Below, in pieces: positions 36,832 through 46,270 of a DNA stretch of 64,000 bases. The DNA lies in NCBI RefSeq assembly GCF_037101375.1, contig NZ_AP029019.1, positions 2,895,001-2,959,000 on the forward strand, given 5' to 3'. The first letter of the stretch is position 1. The number at the start of each line of letters is the position of its first letter. The stretch is from Acidovorax sp. DW039 (GTDB lineage Bacteria; Pseudomonadota; Gammaproteobacteria; Burkholderiales; Burkholderiaceae_C). The translations under genes were made by a program, and so were the position numbers. The notes below the pieces were generated by a model that saw only the letters and a list, made by a program, of their open reading frames with translations, was not told the origin of the DNA and searched no databases.

Positions 36832-39296
36832 CAGACAAGCTCCTTGGGGTTGAGGACCAGCAACACGCTCCCGTCGCCCATCAGGGCTGTTCCGGCAAAG
36901 CCGGTGATGCCGGCCAGAACGCCCTCCAGGGGCTTGAGGATGATGTCGCAGGTGCCGTGAAAGTTGTCCACGATGAGGCCCACGGCCTCGCCACCGCTGC
37001 GCACCACCAGCACCGCATGCTCGCCATCTTCGTTGAGCTGCTGGGGTTCGCCCATCGCCAGCAGATCGTTCATGGCGCGCAGGGGCACGATGCGCCCGCG
37101 CAGCACCGCCGTGCGGGCCTGCTTGAAGGTGTGGATGTCTTCACCATGCACGCGCACGGTCTCCACGATCATGTCCATGGGCACGCCAAAGCGTCGCTGG
37201 CCGGTTTCGATGACCATGACGTTGGTCACGGCCATGGACAGCGGCAGAGACAGCGTGATGCAGGTGCCCTTGGTCGCCTCGCTGCGCAGCGTGACCGAGC
37301 CGTTGATGCGCTCGATGGTGGAGCGCACCACATCCATGCCCACGCCGCGCCCGCTCAGATCCGTCACCGTCTCGGCGGTAGAAAAGCCGGGGGCAAAAAT
37401 CAGGTATTGCGCCTCCTGGTCTGACAGCGCCTCGGCACGCTCGGGGGTAAGCAGCCCACGCTCCACGGCCTTGGCCTTGACGCGGGCCACATCAATGCCC
37501 GCGCCATCGTCGCGGATCTCAATGAACACGCGGTCGCCTTCCTGCCGTGCGCCCACTTCGATGGTGCCCTGGGGGCCCTTGCCCGCCATCTGACGCACGC
37601 CGGGCAATTCAATGCCATGGTCCAGGCTGTTGCGCAGGATGTGGACCAAGGGCTCTGCCAGGGCTTCGATCACAGTCTTGTCGGCTTCGGTGTCTTCGCC
37701 CGACATGACCAGGCGCACCTCCTTGCTCAGCTTGCGCGATATGTCGCGCACCAGGCGGCCAAAGCGCTGGAACACCGTGCCCACCGGCAGCATGCGCACC
37801 TGCATGATGGCGTGCTGCATGTCTTCGGCAATGCGGTTGATGACGGCGTATTGCGCCTTGATCTCACGGGCCAGCTCGCGGTTCTCATGCACGCTCTCGG
37901 CCCGTGCAGCCAGATAGGGCAGCGCGTTCTTGGCCACCACCATTTCACCGATCAGGTCCATCAGGCGGTCAATCTTTTCCTGCGACACCTTGAGGACGCG
38001 ATGGCCGTTGTCTTCTGCTCCGGCTGCAGGGCCTGATGCCACCGTACTCGTGGAGGTGGCAGAGGCGGTGCGAAGCTCCGCAGCAGCGGCAGTGGCTTCC
38101 GCCTCCTTAGGCTGCACCTGCCCGGCTGCAGCTACAGCCACAGGTTCCACGGGCTGCGGTGCGTGGGCTTGCGCCCATTGCAGTAACTCGTTGCGCTGGT
38201 AGGGCAGGTCCGCGTCGGACTCTGGCACGCCCGTCGCACACAGGGTGCTGCCCGCATGCAGGGCCGCCAAGGTGTTGCGCACCGCCTGCAGGCTGCCATC
38301 GGCCAGATCGGCACGGCCCAGCAGCGCCAGTTGGTCCGCCCAGAGTTGCACGATGCGGCGGGTGAGCACGCCGTAGGCCTGGGCGTCCTCTGCCGTCAAA
38401 GAAACTGGCGCTGGGGCAGGCGCAGATGAAGGCACCACGCCTTGGCTCGCCACGCTTACACCGGCCGCCACGGCGGGCTCGGAAGCCGCTGGTGAGGCCC
38501 CAAGCACAGGCGCTTCATCGTCCAGGCTCCATGCAGTCATCTGCTCGGGCACAAAGCGAAAGTGCTCTTCCACGTAAGCCTTGGGGGCCGTGGTGAGTAT
38601 GCGAAACACCAGCGTGCACACATAGCAGTCCCACCCGGCATTCACTGCCGGACGGGTCACCGGGGCCACATCCAGCCACACCAGGCCCGGCACGGCGCGG
38701 GCCATGCGCCAGGGGTCTTCACCTTTGAAGAAGCAACCCTCTTCAGGGCGGTACTCCACCACCGTCAGCACAGTGGCGCTTGAGCCGCCCTCCCCTGCGC
38801 CCAGCTCTGCTTGCGCATCCTCTACCCACTCTGGCAATGGAGCGGCAGGGGCGACCACCGCCACCGCAGCAGCCGCAGGCGTTTCATCAGCCTCCGTGTG
38901 CTGCGCCAAAAAGGCGCGCAATGCATCCACGTGCGGCTGCCCTCCGGCCCCGTCCTGCGCACCCAGAGTACCCGTGGCGGCAATCACGTCCACCAGGCTG
39001 CCGGCATAGTCCATGGCGTCCAGAATGGCGTCGGCCAGTTCGGTGCTGTAGTTCAGCTTCTGGCTGCGCACGCGGTCCAGCACATCTTCAGCGGCATGCA
39101 CAACCCGCTCCAGAGCCTGGAACTCAAACAGGCCGCAGTTGCCCTTGAAGGTGTGCACCTGCCGGAACAGATCGTTGAGCAACTCCTGGTCCTGCGGGGC
39201 ACGTTCAATCGCCATCAGCCGCTCGCCAATGGTCTCCAGCAGATCACGCGCTTCTTGCGCAAACTGCTCGATCAGCTCGTTCGGATTCACGCTCAT
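36831..39296 (-). CDS. cheA: Chemotaxis histidine kinase CheA
   Basis: 821-residue kinase of the chemosensory operon. The HPt domain has its phosphoacceptor His48 in LFRQVHTFKGNCGLFEFQAL. An unusual middle section with EEGCFFKGEDPWRMARAVPG and YVEEHFRFVPEQM follows, a domain I do not see in E. coli CheA. The dimerisation and kinase core (QEKIDRLMDLIGEMVVAKNA, N-box VHILRNSLDHGIELPGVRQM, G1 FIEIRDDGAGIDVARVKAKA, then DLSGRGVGMDVVRSTIERIN) and the CheW-like C-terminal domain (VMVIETGQRRFGVPMDM) are all present. It overlaps the upstream receiver gene and the downstream STAS gene. Confidence 0.93.
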   Translation of the reverse strand: MSVNPNELIEQFAQEARDLLETIGERLMAIERAPQDQELLNDLFRQVHTFKGNCGLFEFQALERVVHAAEDVLDRVRSQKLNYSTELADAILDAMDYAGSLVDVIAATGTLGAQDGAGGQPHVDALRAFLAQHTEADETPAAAAVAVVAPAAPLPEWVEDAQAELGAGEGGSSATVLTVVEYRPEEGCFFKGEDPWRMARAVPGLVWLDVAPVTRPAVNAGWDCYVCTLVFRILTTAPKAYVEEHFRFVPEQMTAWSLDDEAPVLGASPAASEPAVAAGVSVASQGVVPSSAPAPAPVSLTAEDAQAYGVLTRRIVQLWADQLALLGRADLADGSLQAVRNTLAALHAGSTLCATGVPESDADLPYQRNELLQWAQAHAPQPVEPVAVAAAGQVQPKEAEATAAAAELRTASATSTSTVASGPAAGAEDNGHRVLKVSQEKIDRLMDLIGEMVVAKNALPYLAARAESVHENRELAREIKAQYAVINRIAEDMQHAIMQVRMLPVGTVFQRFGRLVRDISRKLSKEVRLVMSGEDTEADKTVIEALAEPLVHILRNSLDHGIELPGVRQMAGKGPQGTIEVGARQEGDRVFIEIRDDGAGIDVARVKAKAVERGLLTPERAEALSDQEAQYLIFAPGFSTAETVTDLSGRGVGMDVVRSTIERINGSVTLRSEATKGTCITLSLPLSMAVTNVMVIETGQRRFGVPMDMIVETVRVHGEDIHTFKQARTAVLRGRIVPLRAMNDLLAMGEPQQLNEDGEHAVLVVRSGGEAVGLIVDNFHGTCDIILKPLEGVLAGITGFAGTALMGDGSVLLVLNPKELV

Positions 39297-39808
39297 TGCT
39301 GCCTCCCGCCAGGGGTTGGTGCGGAAATACGGCGGTTGCCACCCTTGGCCATGTCACGCGCAGCGCGCAGGGCGGCCTCGTGGTCGCCCAGCATCAGGGC
39401 CACCGTCAGCACCAGCTCGGCCGGGCGGGCAGGCTTGACCAGGTAGGCATTGGCCCCTGCGGCAAACGCTGCATCGGCATCGTGGGCCTGCGCCTCGGTG
39501 GAGACCATGAGTACCGGGGCCTGCAGCACGGTGTCATCCCGCCCCGCAGCACTGCTTTGCGAGCCTAAGGCCCGCAAAGCCCGCACAAACGCGTAGCCAT
39601 CCATGCGCGGCATGTTGATGTCGCTCACAAACAGATCAAAGCTGGGCTTGGTGCCGCGCTGGGCAATCTTCTCCAGCGCCTCCATGCCGTTGACGGCCTC
39701 CTCGATCTGCCAGCCAGCATCGCCCAGCATCTTGCGGTGGTACATGCGCACGGTGGCTGCATCGTCCACCACCAGAATGTGCTTGGTACGAAGGTTCAGG
39801 GTACTCAT
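39293..39808 (-). CDS. Response regulator with extended C-terminus
   Basis: 171-residue receiver protein. ILVVDDAATVRMYHRKMLGD has the acidic pocket, FVSDINMPRMDGYAFVRALR holds the phosphorylated Asp, and VSTEAQAHDADAAFAAGAN and LVKPARPAEL give the Thr and Lys. A basic/polar C-terminal tail (AARDMAKGGNRRISAPTPGG) extends beyond the receiver. ATG 39808 was chosen because the upstream frame overlaps cheR without homology. The longer receiver loop (SQSSAAGRDDTVLQAP) before beta-4 is unusual. Confidence 0.9.
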   Translation of the reverse strand: MSTLNLRTKHILVVDDAATVRMYHRKMLGDAGWQIEEAVNGMEALEKIAQRGTKPSFDLFVSDINMPRMDGYAFVRALRALGSQSSAAGRDDTVLQAPVLMVSTEAQAHDADAAFAAGANAYLVKPARPAELVLTVALMLGDHEAALRAARDMAKGGNRRISAPTPGGRQQ

Positions 39809-40680
39809 GGTTTGCCTCCCTGCACGGGGCGCTGGTACACCAGCGCATCCGGAAAGCGGCGCACGGTGTAGAGGGTGGAGATACGGCTCATGGATTCGGA
39901 ATGCCCCAGGCACAGAAAGCCGCCGGGCCGCAAGCTTTCAAACAGGTTCTCGGCAGCCAGCCGCCGCGATACGTCGTCGAAATAGATGAGGAGGTTGCGG
40001 CAGAAGATGATGTCAATGTCACGAAAACGGCGGCAGTCCGCAGCGTCGGACAGGTTCAGGCGCGAGAACTCCACCGCAGACACCAGATCACGGGAAATGG
40101 CGTAGGTGCCGTCCGGGCGCTTGCTGAAGTACCGGTCCAGGTACTGGGCAGGCAGGTTGGACACCGAGCGGGGCGAATACACGCCGCGCTGCGCAGCCTC
40201 CAGCACCGAGGTGTCGATGTCCGAGGAAAAAATCTCCACATCGTGCTCATGAATACCGGGCCAGCGCTCGAGCAGGTAGATGGCAATCGAGTACGGCTCT
40301 TCGCCGGTGGAAGACGGGATGGACCAGATGCGCAGCCGCTCGCCCGCAGGCTTGCGGCGGGCGCACTCGTCCAGCATGTGGTTGACCATGCAGTCAAACT
40401 GGTACGACTCGCGAAAGAAGTAGGTTTCGTTCACGGTCATGGCGTTGACCAAATGCTGCAGTTCGTCGCTGGAGCGCTCAAACCTCAGGGCAATGAAGTA
40501 GCTGCGAAAGTCGTCTGCACCGGTGACCTGGATACGCTCCACCAGGCGCTTGTCCACAAAGTAGCGCTTGCTCTCGTCAAAGTGGATGCCCGTCTTGCGA
40601 TAGAAGAACTCGCGGAACTTCAGAAAGTCTGCATCGGTGATGGACACCGACGCCTGCGGTGCACGCACGGGCGCTCTCAT
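39805..40680 (-). CDS. cheR: Chemoreceptor glutamate methyltransferase CheR
   Basis: 291-residue SAM-dependent methyltransferase that methylates receptor glutamates. The N-terminal helical domain is visible (FLKFREFFYRKTGIHFDESK), then the SAM-binding domain with VNETYFFRESYQFDCMVN, LRIWSIPSSTGEEPYSIAIY, SSDIDTSVLEAAQRGVYSPR, IDIIFCRNLLIYFDDVSRR and PGGFLCLGHSESMSRI. Most CheR proteins have a GCSTGEEPY motif; here it reads SIPSSTGEEPY, a Cys-to-Ser type variation. Start ATG 40680 overlaps the HEAT gene stop by four bases. Confidence 0.93.
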   Translation of the reverse strand: MRAPVRAPQASVSITDADFLKFREFFYRKTGIHFDESKRYFVDKRLVERIQVTGADDFRSYFIALRFERSSDELQHLVNAMTVNETYFFRESYQFDCMVNHMLDECARRKPAGERLRIWSIPSSTGEEPYSIAIYLLERWPGIHEHDVEIFSSDIDTSVLEAAQRGVYSPRSVSNLPAQYLDRYFSKRPDGTYAISRDLVSAVEFSRLNLSDAADCRRFRDIDIIFCRNLLIYFDDVSRRLAAENLFESLRPGGFLCLGHSESMSRISTLYTVRRFPDALVYQRPVQGGKP

Positions 40681-41318
40681 GTGGCCTCCATGCGGGAGAT
40701 GGCGATGTCGATGGTGAACGCCAGGAAGGAATCCCCCCCAAACCGCGCCAGCGTTGCCTCCAGCAAGGGCACGTCTTGCGCCTGCCCCACCTCGGCCATG
40801 ACCTCCACCGCAGAGGCCACTACATTGAGGTTGTGGTCCCGCTCCAGCACACGGCACAGCCAGTCGCGCACCTCGGGGTGCGCCAGTTCTGACAGCAACT
40901 GCAGGGTCAGCAACCGCACATCAGGGTCAGGGTCAGCCAGCAGGCCTTGCACATAGGGGGCCAGCACCTGCGGCATTTGGGCCAGCACGTCCATGGCACC
41001 GTTGCGCAAACTCGCGTCATCGCTTTGCAGCAAAGGCATCAGCCCGTGCACCACCGCATCACACGGCATGGTGGACAAAGACGCCAGCAGGGCTGAACGC
41101 ACCATTGCATCGGTCTCGACCTGCAAGGCGCGCAACAGATCGGGAGCACGCTGCAGGTGCCCCCGCAAGCCAATGGCGGCCCAGCGCCGAGCCTGTGCGT
41201 CGGGCTGGGTGAGCTGGCTGGCCAGTGCCGCAGGTGTGGGAGGCGCCGAGACACCTGGCCCGGGAATGTGCGCAAAGCCGTGGTCAGGACTGCGCTGGGT
41301 GGCACGTTGCAAGGCCAT
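40677..41318 (-). CDS. HEAT-repeat protein of the chemosensory operon
   Basis: 213-residue alpha-helical repeat protein. Repeats of the HEAT/PBS-lyase type are visible: ARRWAAIGLRGHLQRAPDLL, AMVRSALLASLSTMPCDAVV, ASLRNGAMDVLAQMPQVLAP, PDPDVRLLTLQLLSELAHPE and LNVVASAVEVMAEVGQAQDV. No catalytic domain is seen, so it is probably a scaffold or adaptor between CheB, CheR and the receptors. It has AGGAG upstream of ATG 41318, starts immediately before the cheB stop and overlaps cheR by four bases. HEAT proteins are uncommon in chemosensory operons. Confidence 0.87.
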   Translation of the reverse strand: MALQRATQRSPDHGFAHIPGPGVSAPPTPAALASQLTQPDAQARRWAAIGLRGHLQRAPDLLRALQVETDAMVRSALLASLSTMPCDAVVHGLMPLLQSDDASLRNGAMDVLAQMPQVLAPYVQGLLADPDPDVRLLTLQLLSELAHPEVRDWLCRVLERDHNLNVVASAVEVMAEVGQAQDVPLLEATLARFGGDSFLAFTIDIAISRMEAT

Positions 41319-41319
41319 C

Positions 41320-42450
41320 TCAGGCTCCTTGAAGACGGTCGGCCAGCAGCCAGTCGCGCAGCTGCGCGGCGACCTGCTGACAGGGAAGCACGGCGGATGC
41401 ACCGCCTTGCGCGATCAGTTCGTGGGGCATGCCAAACACCACGGCGGTATCGGCCGATTCGGCAATGGTGCGCCCACCCTTGCGGCGCAAATCGGCCATT
41501 GGCTTGGCACCGTCGTCCCCCATGCCGGTGAGCAGCACCCCCACCAGGCGGGTGGCATCCATGTGCTGCAGGGCGGACTCCATCAGCCGCGACACAGATG
41601 GGTGCCACGGGTATGTTCCCGATTCAGGCGTTGGGCGCACGCACAGCTCAGCGCCCAGCGGTGCGACCACCATGTCGGAGCCTCCACGGGCCACGTACAC
41701 GGTGCCCGCCTGCACGCGCATGGGGCGGTCAACCTCCACTACATTCAGTGGGCACATGGCGTCCATGCGGCGCGCCAGCACCCCCGTGAAGTTGGCGGGC
41801 ATGTGCTGGGCCAGCAAAACCGGCCACGGGAAGTGCGCTGGAAGCTGGGGCAAAACATCTTCCAGCGTGCGGGGGCCGCCCGTGGATACGCCGATGACCA
41901 CCAGGCCCTCGGGCAGGCCTTTATGGCTCTGCGGTGCCAGCGTATGGACTTTGGCAGCCGGGGCGCGTGCATGGGCTCCCAAGGCTTCGCTGCGCTGCCG
42001 GGTCTGAGCACTGCGCGCAGAGGAAGTGCGCTCTCGACAAGACCGCGCGGCCCGGCCCACACGAGCGCCTGCAGCGGCGCACACCTTGGCAATCAGTTCA
42101 TGGGCCACCTGCTCGAGATTGAGCGAGATGGTGCCGCCAGGCTTGGCCACACAATCCACCGCGCCCAAGGCCATGGCCTCCAGTGTGGCCAAAGCGCCTT
42201 GCTCGGTCAGCGAGCTGACCATGACCACGGGCGTGGGGCGCACCTGCATCATGAGCGACAACGAAGTCAGGCCGTCCATGTCGGGCATGTTCACATCCAG
42301 CGTCACCACGTCGGGCTCGCATTCCACCAACCGCTCTACGGCCTCGCGGCCATTGCGTGCGGTCTCTACCGCCATGCCTGCACCCTGCAGCAGCTGGCCC
42401 AGGGTGCGGCGCATGAGTGCGGAGTCATCCACTACAAGCACTTTGGTCAT
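41320..42450 (-). CDS. cheB: Chemoreceptor glutamate methylesterase CheB
   Basis: 376-residue protein with an N-terminal receiver (VLVVDDSALMRRTLGQLLQG, phosphorylated Asp in VVTLDVNMPDMDGLTSL) and a C-terminal methylesterase/deamidase domain. The catalytic Ser is in VVIGVSTGGPRTLEDVLPQL, the His in VLLAQHMPANFTGVLARRMD and the Asp in LVGVLLTGMGDDGAKPMADL. It removes methyl groups from receptors and thus provides adaptation with CheR. The linker (about residues 130-165) is Arg/Ser-rich (SCRERTSSARSAQTRQRSEA). It is followed by the HEAT gene. Confidence 0.94.
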   Translation of the reverse strand: MTKVLVVDDSALMRRTLGQLLQGAGMAVETARNGREAVERLVECEPDVVTLDVNMPDMDGLTSLSLMMQVRPTPVVMVSSLTEQGALATLEAMALGAVDCVAKPGGTISLNLEQVAHELIAKVCAAAGARVGRAARSCRERTSSARSAQTRQRSEALGAHARAPAAKVHTLAPQSHKGLPEGLVVIGVSTGGPRTLEDVLPQLPAHFPWPVLLAQHMPANFTGVLARRMDAMCPLNVVEVDRPMRVQAGTVYVARGGSDMVVAPLGAELCVRPTPESGTYPWHPSVSRLMESALQHMDATRLVGVLLTGMGDDGAKPMADLRRKGGRTIAESADTAVVFGMPHELIAQGGASAVLPCQQVAAQLRDWLLADRLQGA

Positions 42451-42488
42451 GGCGCCCTCTCCTCGCTCATCTCTGTCATTCCACCCGC

Positions 42489-44117
42489 TCAGGCCGCCAG
42501 GGCCACGGGTTGGGGCGTGCTGTGGGCAGAAGAAGCCGGGGCGAGGCCTGCCATGAGCTGCTCAGGCTCAACCAGCATCACCAGGCGGCGATCCCCGTCC
42601 AGCTTGGCGACCCGGCGGATCAGCCGTGACTGTTCTTCCGACAGCTCGGGGGCTGGCTCGATGGCACTGGCAGCAATGCGCAGCACCTCGGCTACGGAGT
42701 CCACGATGAAGCCGGTGCGCCGCTGGCCAATGTGGTAGACCATGATGCGCTGGCGATCATTGCGATCACAGCGCGAGAGGCCCATGCGGCTGCGCTGGTC
42801 AATGACCGGAAGCACCGTGCCGCGCAGGTTGATGACGCCTTCGGCATAGACGGGCGTGCGGGGCACGCGGGTCAGGGTTTCGGGAACGCGCACGATCTCC
42901 TGCACGCTCATGATGGGCACGCCGTATTCCTCGCCCGCGAGCCGGAACACCACCACCTGCAGGTCTTCATCGGCCCCGGCACTACTGGCTGTGGCCGAAT
43001 CCGTGATGCTGAAACCGGTCATGTGTATCTCCTCTGAATGGGGGCTGGCATTGCCTTGATCGAGCAGCTGCGCATTCACTTCGTCGCCCAGCAGCAGCTC
43101 CTGCACGCCGGGCAGGCTGGCGATGGACAGCACAGACACCAGGCGGCGGCCATCGTCCAGGCGGCAGATGGAAGAAAACTCCTGCATGGAGCCGTCTTGC
43201 GCCAGCAGGGACGGCAAGGGCTCAGAGGCATCTGCAGGTACGGTGATGACTTCCTTGACCGTATCAGTCACCAGCCCGATGGCCGCGCCGTCTGACAGCC
43301 CCACCACCACCACGCGCTGGCGCTCGTCATGGTCCACTTCTGGCAAGCCAAACAGGCGCCGCAACCCCACCAACGGCAGCAGACGCTGGCGCAGCGAGAT
43401 CAGGCCCAGCACATGGGGCGCCGCATGCGGCAATTCGGTGATGGCAGTGGGGCACTGGACGATTTCACGCACATCGGCGATATCCACGCCGTATTCCTGC
43501 CCTGCCACCGTAAAGCTCACCAGACGCTGTTCGCCGTCCAGACCATCCTGCGAGGCCGCTGCATCGGGTAGCCCACCCACCGCGGGCGCAGCTCCGGCTG
43601 CAGCGCCATGGGCTGCAGCCGCCGCCAGCGTCTGGTTGAGCCGAGCAAACTGGTCTTGCACCACCTTGGCCAAATCGAGCACCAGCACCAGCTCGGTCCC
43701 CTGCGCGCCCTGGCGCTGGATCACGCCGGTGAGGTAGTCGCCATGGGCCAGCGAACGAAACTGCCGGGCGGGCACCACCTCGTGGGGCTGGACATGGATC
43801 ACGCTGCGAACCTGGTCCACCAGAAAGCCGAACAACTGCCCGCTTTCGATCACCACAGCGCGGGTGGCATCGTCGCTTTCGCGCTCTTCCAGCCCAAAAA
43901 TCAGCCGTAGGTTGAGCACGGGCAGGATGCGCCCGCGCAGGTTGGCCAGGCCATCCAGGGCGCGGGGGGCCAAGGGCAGGCGCGCCACATCGGGCGCACG
44001 GATGATCTCCTGCACGGGTGCCAAGGGCACGGCAAACACTTCTTCAGCCACGCTGAAGGTCACAAACTGACCTTCAGCACAGCCCGTATCGGTCACGGTT
44101 TCGTCGCTGGGGCGCAT
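42489..44117 (-). CDS. Chemotaxis coupling protein with three CheW domains
   Basis: 542-residue protein made of three complete CheW domains (about residues 14-160, 190-345 and 385-530): FVTFSVAEEVFAVPLAPVQE; LVSFTVAGQEYGVDIADVRE; VVFRLAGEEYGVPIMSVQEI. Each shows a hydrophobic NLRG-type core (LRGRILPVLNLRLIFGL, LRQRLLPLVGLRRLFGL, LRGTVLPVIDQRSRMGL). CheW couples CheA to receptors, so this protein could bridge several receptor or kinase units. An internal AGGAGA-N5-ATG just before the third domain (start 43022) looks like the start site of a once separate cheW gene. It lies between the tandem-tip receptor and cheB. Confidence 0.9.
   Translation of the reverse strand: MRPSDETVTDTGCAEGQFVTFSVAEEVFAVPLAPVQEIIRAPDVARLPLAPRALDGLANLRGRILPVLNLRLIFGLEERESDDATRAVVIESGQLFGFLVDQVRSVIHVQPHEVVPARQFRSLAHGDYLTGVIQRQGAQGTELVLVLDLAKVVQDQFARLNQTLAAAAAHGAAAGAAPAVGGLPDAAASQDGLDGEQRLVSFTVAGQEYGVDIADVREIVQCPTAITELPHAAPHVLGLISLRQRLLPLVGLRRLFGLPEVDHDERQRVVVVGLSDGAAIGLVTDTVKEVITVPADASEPLPSLLAQDGSMQEFSSICRLDDGRRLVSVLSIASLPGVQELLLGDEVNAQLLDQGNASPHSEEIHMTGFSITDSATASSAGADEDLQVVVFRLAGEEYGVPIMSVQEIVRVPETLTRVPRTPVYAEGVINLRGTVLPVIDQRSRMGLSRCDRNDRQRIMVYHIGQRRTGFIVDSVAEVLRIAASAIEPAPELSEEQSRLIRRVAKLDGDRRLVMLVEPEQLMAGLAPASSAHSTPQPVALAA
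43020..43033 (-). promoter_or_regulatory. Internal ribosome-binding site and start codon within the triple-CheW gene
   Basis: Minus strand reads AGGAGA (43033-43028), five bases, then ATG (43022-43020), in frame with the long protein. Translation from here would give a 177-residue single-CheW protein; in the long frame the same bases encode SEEIHM. Confidence 0.6.
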
Positions 44118-44150
44118 GGCAGCTTCCTCGCGCTAGGGAACAGGCAGCCT

Positions 44151-46073
44151 TCAGGAGCTTTGCAGCTCATCGGCCAACGAAGCGATCTCCTCAATCGCGG
44201 CAGAAAGCTCTTCCGCCCCTTGCGACTGCTGTTTGGCCGCTGCGGCGGCCTGCTCTGCGGCCTTTTCTGCCTGCGCGGCAGCGGCAGAGACCTGGTCCAC
44301 TCCCACCTTGACCTGTGTGAGGGCGGTCAGGATTTCGTCGGAAGCCTGCACCGCCGCCTCGTTACCAGAGACGAGCGCGGCCACATCGCCTTCCATCGTC
44401 TGCAGGCCGGTGGTGATGCCACGCGCTTTTTCCGCTTCTACCTGCGCCGCGCCCATGATTTCGGACAGATCACGGCCCACGAGAGAAATCTGGTCCTGGA
44501 TGCTCTTGACCAAGTCCTTGATGCGGTCGGCGTTCTCTGCCGAGTCATGGGCGAGGTTGCGTATATCGGTGGCCACCACCACAAAGCCCTTGCCGTACTC
44601 TCCCGCGCGGGCTGCTTCAATGCTGCCGTTCACAGCCAGCATGTTGGTCTGGATCGACACCTGGGTGATGGCGTCCACGATCTTGTCGATCTTGCGGCTC
44701 ACCAGCTCCAGCGCCTTGACCTGCTGCGTGCTGGCCCGGGTGGACTCGACGCCCGCAGAGATGCTGGCAATCAAGCCATCAATCAACGACTTGCTCTCGC
44801 CCATCAGGGTCTGGATGGTCTCGGCCCGCTCACGGCCTACCCCTGCGCGAGAGGATGCCAGCTGAGCGCCCTTTTCGATCTGGGTGATGGATGCAGCGGA
44901 TCGGGAAGTAGCTAGCGATTGGGCCTGGGCCCCTTTGCGAATCTGGTCCAGCGCCACCATGATTTGCGAGGCAGAGCGGTTGATTTCCTGCACCACGCTG
45001 GCCAGCTCTTCGGCGGCAGAAGCGACCTCTTCCGCGCTCTTGCCAATATCGGTGCTGGTCTTGAGTTCGTCGGCCAGCTCAGACAGGTTTTGAGCGGTTT
45101 GCTCACACTCGGACAGCGCGGCGCTTTGCTCCTGCACGGTCTTGGCGGCCTCTTCGCAGGCGGAGCTTTGCTCGGTGGCTGCAGCGGCAATGGTCTCGGC
45201 CCCTCTGAGCGCTTCCTTGGAAGCGACATCTGACTGCGAAGCCGATGTAGCAATCTCCGTCGCCCCTGCCACGATCTGCGCGGCATCGGTGCCGATGCGC
45301 TGGAGCTGGTCGAGGATCGCACCACTCTTGTCCACTTCGGCCTGCACTGCCACGGCGGCCGAGTTGATGCCCTGGGAGATGTCGTTCACATCCGACTGGA
45401 TCTGCGCCACCAGTTCCTGGATCTGCTTGGCACTTTTTTCGCTGGTTTCGGCCAGGGTGCGCACCTCATCGGCCACCACGGCAAAACCTTTGCCGTGCTG
45501 CCCGGCGCGGGCTGCCTCGATGGCAGCGTTGAGTGCGAGCAGATTGGTCTGGTCGGCAATGCGCGCCACCGCCTTCACGATGTCGCCGATGCTCGACGCC
45601 TGGCGCTCCAGCTCGCCCACCATCTTCACGGACTCTGCCTGCCGCTGGGCGGCTACGTTCACATTGGAGATGGTGGCGCGCACATCGTCATTCATGCCAG
45701 TCACCAGCTTCTGCATGCCTTCGGCACGCTTCTGGGCCAGCTGAGCCGCATCGAGCTGCCGCGTAATGGCATCGCCGATCTGGGTGATGGCAGCCAATGA
45801 CTGCTGCGCCGCACCGGAGGCCTCTTCAGCGCCGCTGGCAATCTGGTCGCTGGCGCGCTTGAGTTCCTCGGCAGCAGAAGCCGCCTCATTCACACCCGAC
45901 GCAAGTTGCGTGGCGGCACTGGCAACGCGCTCGGAAGCCTGCTGCTGCTTGGCCAGCGTTCGCGCCCGCTTGCGTTGCAGTTCAGCATCCTTGCTGACCT
46001 GCCGACCGATTCCGTGACTGCCCTGCCCGGGCACGACGGCCTTGGCATCGGTTTGGCGCATGACCAGTGACAT
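44151..46073 (-). CDS. Soluble methyl-accepting protein with two signalling tips
   Basis: 640-residue receptor with no membrane segment. It contains two MCP hairpin tips: [20 protein letters not shown] with [20 protein letters not shown] around residues 190-240, and [20 protein letters not shown] with [20 protein letters not shown] around residues 495-545. The rest is heptad-rich Ala/Gln/Glu coiled coil. ATG 46073 follows AAAGGAG and begins [16 protein letters not shown]; an upstream extension to 46133 is rejected. It is the first gene of the chemosensory operon. No sensory domain is recognisable, so it may sense a cytoplasmic cue through a partner. Confidence 0.88.
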   Translation of the reverse strand: MSLVMRQTDAKAVVPGQGSHGIGRQVSKDAELQRKRARTLAKQQQASERVASAATQLASGVNEAASAAEELKRASDQIASGAEEASGAAQQSLAAITQIGDAITRQLDAAQLAQKRAEGMQKLVTGMNDDVRATISNVNVAAQRQAESVKMVGELERQASSIGDIVKAVARIADQTNLLALNAAIEAARAGQHGKGFAVVADEVRTLAETSEKSAKQIQELVAQIQSDVNDISQGINSAAVAVQAEVDKSGAILDQLQRIGTDAAQIVAGATEIATSASQSDVASKEALRGAETIAAAATEQSSACEEAAKTVQEQSAALSECEQTAQNLSELADELKTSTDIGKSAEEVASAAEELASVVQEINRSASQIMVALDQIRKGAQAQSLATSRSAASITQIEKGAQLASSRAGVGRERAETIQTLMGESKSLIDGLIASISAGVESTRASTQQVKALELVSRKIDKIVDAITQVSIQTNMLAVNGSIEAARAGEYGKGFVVVATDIRNLAHDSAENADRIKDLVKSIQDQISLVGRDLSEIMGAAQVEAEKARGITTGLQTMEGDVAALVSGNEAAVQASDEILTALTQVKVGVDQVSAAAAQAEKAAEQAAAAAKQQSQGAEELSAAIEEIASLADELQSS

Positions 46074-46228
46074 GAGTAGCTCCTTTGGTTCGCGTTGCGC
46101 GATAGGTTTCAAATTGCAACGCAAATTTGCCATATTTGAATAATATGGTCAATCTGATAACAAACAAAGGAGCAAAAATTAAATTCACGCGGTTTTAAAG
46201 CTGCATAGATTTTCTTAATTTGATAAAT

Positions 46229-46239
46229 TTGTTAACCAT
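46229..46239 (-). promoter_or_regulatory. Shared 11-base motif TTGTTAACCAT, copy B
   Basis: Same 11 bases as 24148-24158, 156 bases before the start of the soluble receptor (46073), in an AT-rich region. The equal distance to two chemoreceptor genes suggests a common site. Nothing is known of the binding protein. Confidence 0.35.
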
Positions 46240-46270
46240 TTGTCTTGGCACCTTGATCCACGAGGGAGGA

